Shown: piece by piece, positions 6,730 through 7,032 of the stretch | Numbering within the stretch: the first letter of the stretch is position 1 | Layout: the number at the start of each line of letters is the position of its first letter | Origin: Desulfurococcales archaeon | Lineage (GTDB): Archaea > Thermoproteota > Thermoprotei_A > Sulfolobales > Desulfurococcaceae | Reading direction: 5' to 3' | Assembly (NCBI GenBank): GCA_026985375.1 | Contig: JALSQP010000140.1 | Span: 1 to 7,032 of the forward strand | Length of the DNA stretch: 7,032 nt | Program-made: the position numbers and the translations under genes | The notes under the pieces: generated by a model | Database searches by the model: none | Seen by the model: the letters and a program-made list of their open reading frames with translations, nothing else | Told to the model about the DNA's origin: nothing

Positions 6730-6735
6730 GGTGGT
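6730..6735 (+). promoter_or_regulatory. Ribosome binding site that fixes the TTG start of the HD-domain gene
   Basis: GGTGGT lies six bases upstream of the TTG at 6742. An ATG at 6746 is nearby but out of frame with the conserved HD-domain sequence, and an earlier in-frame TTG at 6724 lies before the site. This supports TTG at 6742. Confidence 0.7.
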
Positions 6736-6741
6736 AATACC

Positions 6742-7032
6742 TTGAATGCTCAACGAAACGCTAAGGTTGCCAAACAAGAAGAGATCAGTGGTAGAGAGGT
6801 AAGTCTACTCTGGATAATGCCTTTTGATGCGCAGATTAGGGATGTAATCTATAATTATATAAGATATGTTAAGGGCTTGGAAGACAGGGTTATTGATACT
6901 TGGCCGTTGCAGAGACTAAGATATATTCTACAACTACAGGCAGCTCATTTCGTTTATCCTTCGGCGACCCACACCCGTTTCAATCACAGCCTTGGTGTCA
7001 TGCATATTGCTTACAGGTTCATGGATCAGCTC
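6742..7032 (+). CDS. HD-domain phosphohydrolase, SAMHD1/dGTPase-like (N-terminal part, cut by window edge)
   Basis: The first 97 codons of a gene running off the right edge. Residues 33-60 and 69-90 carry the N-terminal signature of the SAMHD1-like branch of HD hydrolases: RVIDTWPLQRLRYILQLQ at 49-66, then FVYPSATHTRFNHSLGV at 70-86. H82 in RFNHSLGV corresponds to the first metal-binding histidine of the HD fold (H167 of human SAMHD1). The following HD pair and final Asp lie beyond the window. Relatives hydrolyse dNTPs or other phosphate esters in the cytoplasm; the archaeal versions are mostly uncharacterised, so a substrate cannot be assigned. Translation probably begins at TTG 6742, with GGTGGT six bases upstream; residues 1-20 before the conserved core are polar and poorly conserved in appearance. 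It is divergent from the 288-residue surface-protein gene with a shared promoter region. Confidence 0.85.
   Translation, partial: MNAQRNAKVAKQEEISGREVSLLWIMPFDAQIRDVIYNYIRYVKGLEDRVIDTWPLQRLRYILQLQAAHFVYPSATHTRFNHSLGVMHIAYRFMDQL

Noticed and set aside
392..7032. A defence or CRISPR-associated island built around the C25 protease and the HD-domain protein.
   Set aside because: No repeats, effector, helicase, CARF or toxin-like genes are present. The neighbours are housekeeping genes on separate transcripts, and the protease is secreted and not cytoplasmic.

Overview
The window looks like a piece of a hyperthermophilic crenarchaeal chromosome, most likely from the Desulfurococcales. The reasons are a class I lysyl-tRNA synthetase, archaeal TATA-type promoters, GGTG-type ribosome binding sites, frequent ATA, AGA and AGG codons, and secreted proteins with a single C-terminal membrane anchor ending in lysines. 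The exact genus cannot be read from the sequence. No RNA gene, insertion sequence, CRISPR array or attachment site was found.

Layout from left to right. Positions 1-242 hold the start of an iron-dependent alcohol dehydrogenase family gene on the minus strand, cut by the left edge. A divergent AT-rich spacer leads into a 1100-residue plus-strand gene (392-3694). It encodes a secreted, membrane-anchored, gingipain-like (family C25) cysteine protease with a propeptide, catalytic domain, beta-sandwich domains, a long coiled-coil stalk and a transmembrane anchor. It converges on lysK (minus strand, 3785-5422), a class I lysyl-tRNA synthetase whose KMSKS loop is altered. A 316-base spacer without a recognisable gene follows. 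Next is a very AT-rich minus-strand gene for an unrecognised membrane-anchored surface protein (5739 to about 6605 or 6632). Divergent from it, and sharing a symmetric TATA element, is the start of an HD-domain phosphohydrolase (6742 to the right edge), which begins with TTG.

Every gene appears to be its own transcription unit: neighbours are divergent or convergent, or separated by a long spacer. The sequence therefore gives no operon-level evidence that these genes form one system. The nearest thing to a shared theme is the cell surface: the C25 protease and the 288-residue protein have the same topology (signal peptide, glycosylatable ectodomain, one C-terminal membrane span, VIKKK tail). 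The most unusual element is the stalk of the protease, which changes from heptad to hendecad periodicity just before the membrane. The second most unusual is the lysyl-tRNA synthetase loop in which both KMSKS lysine positions are aspartate.
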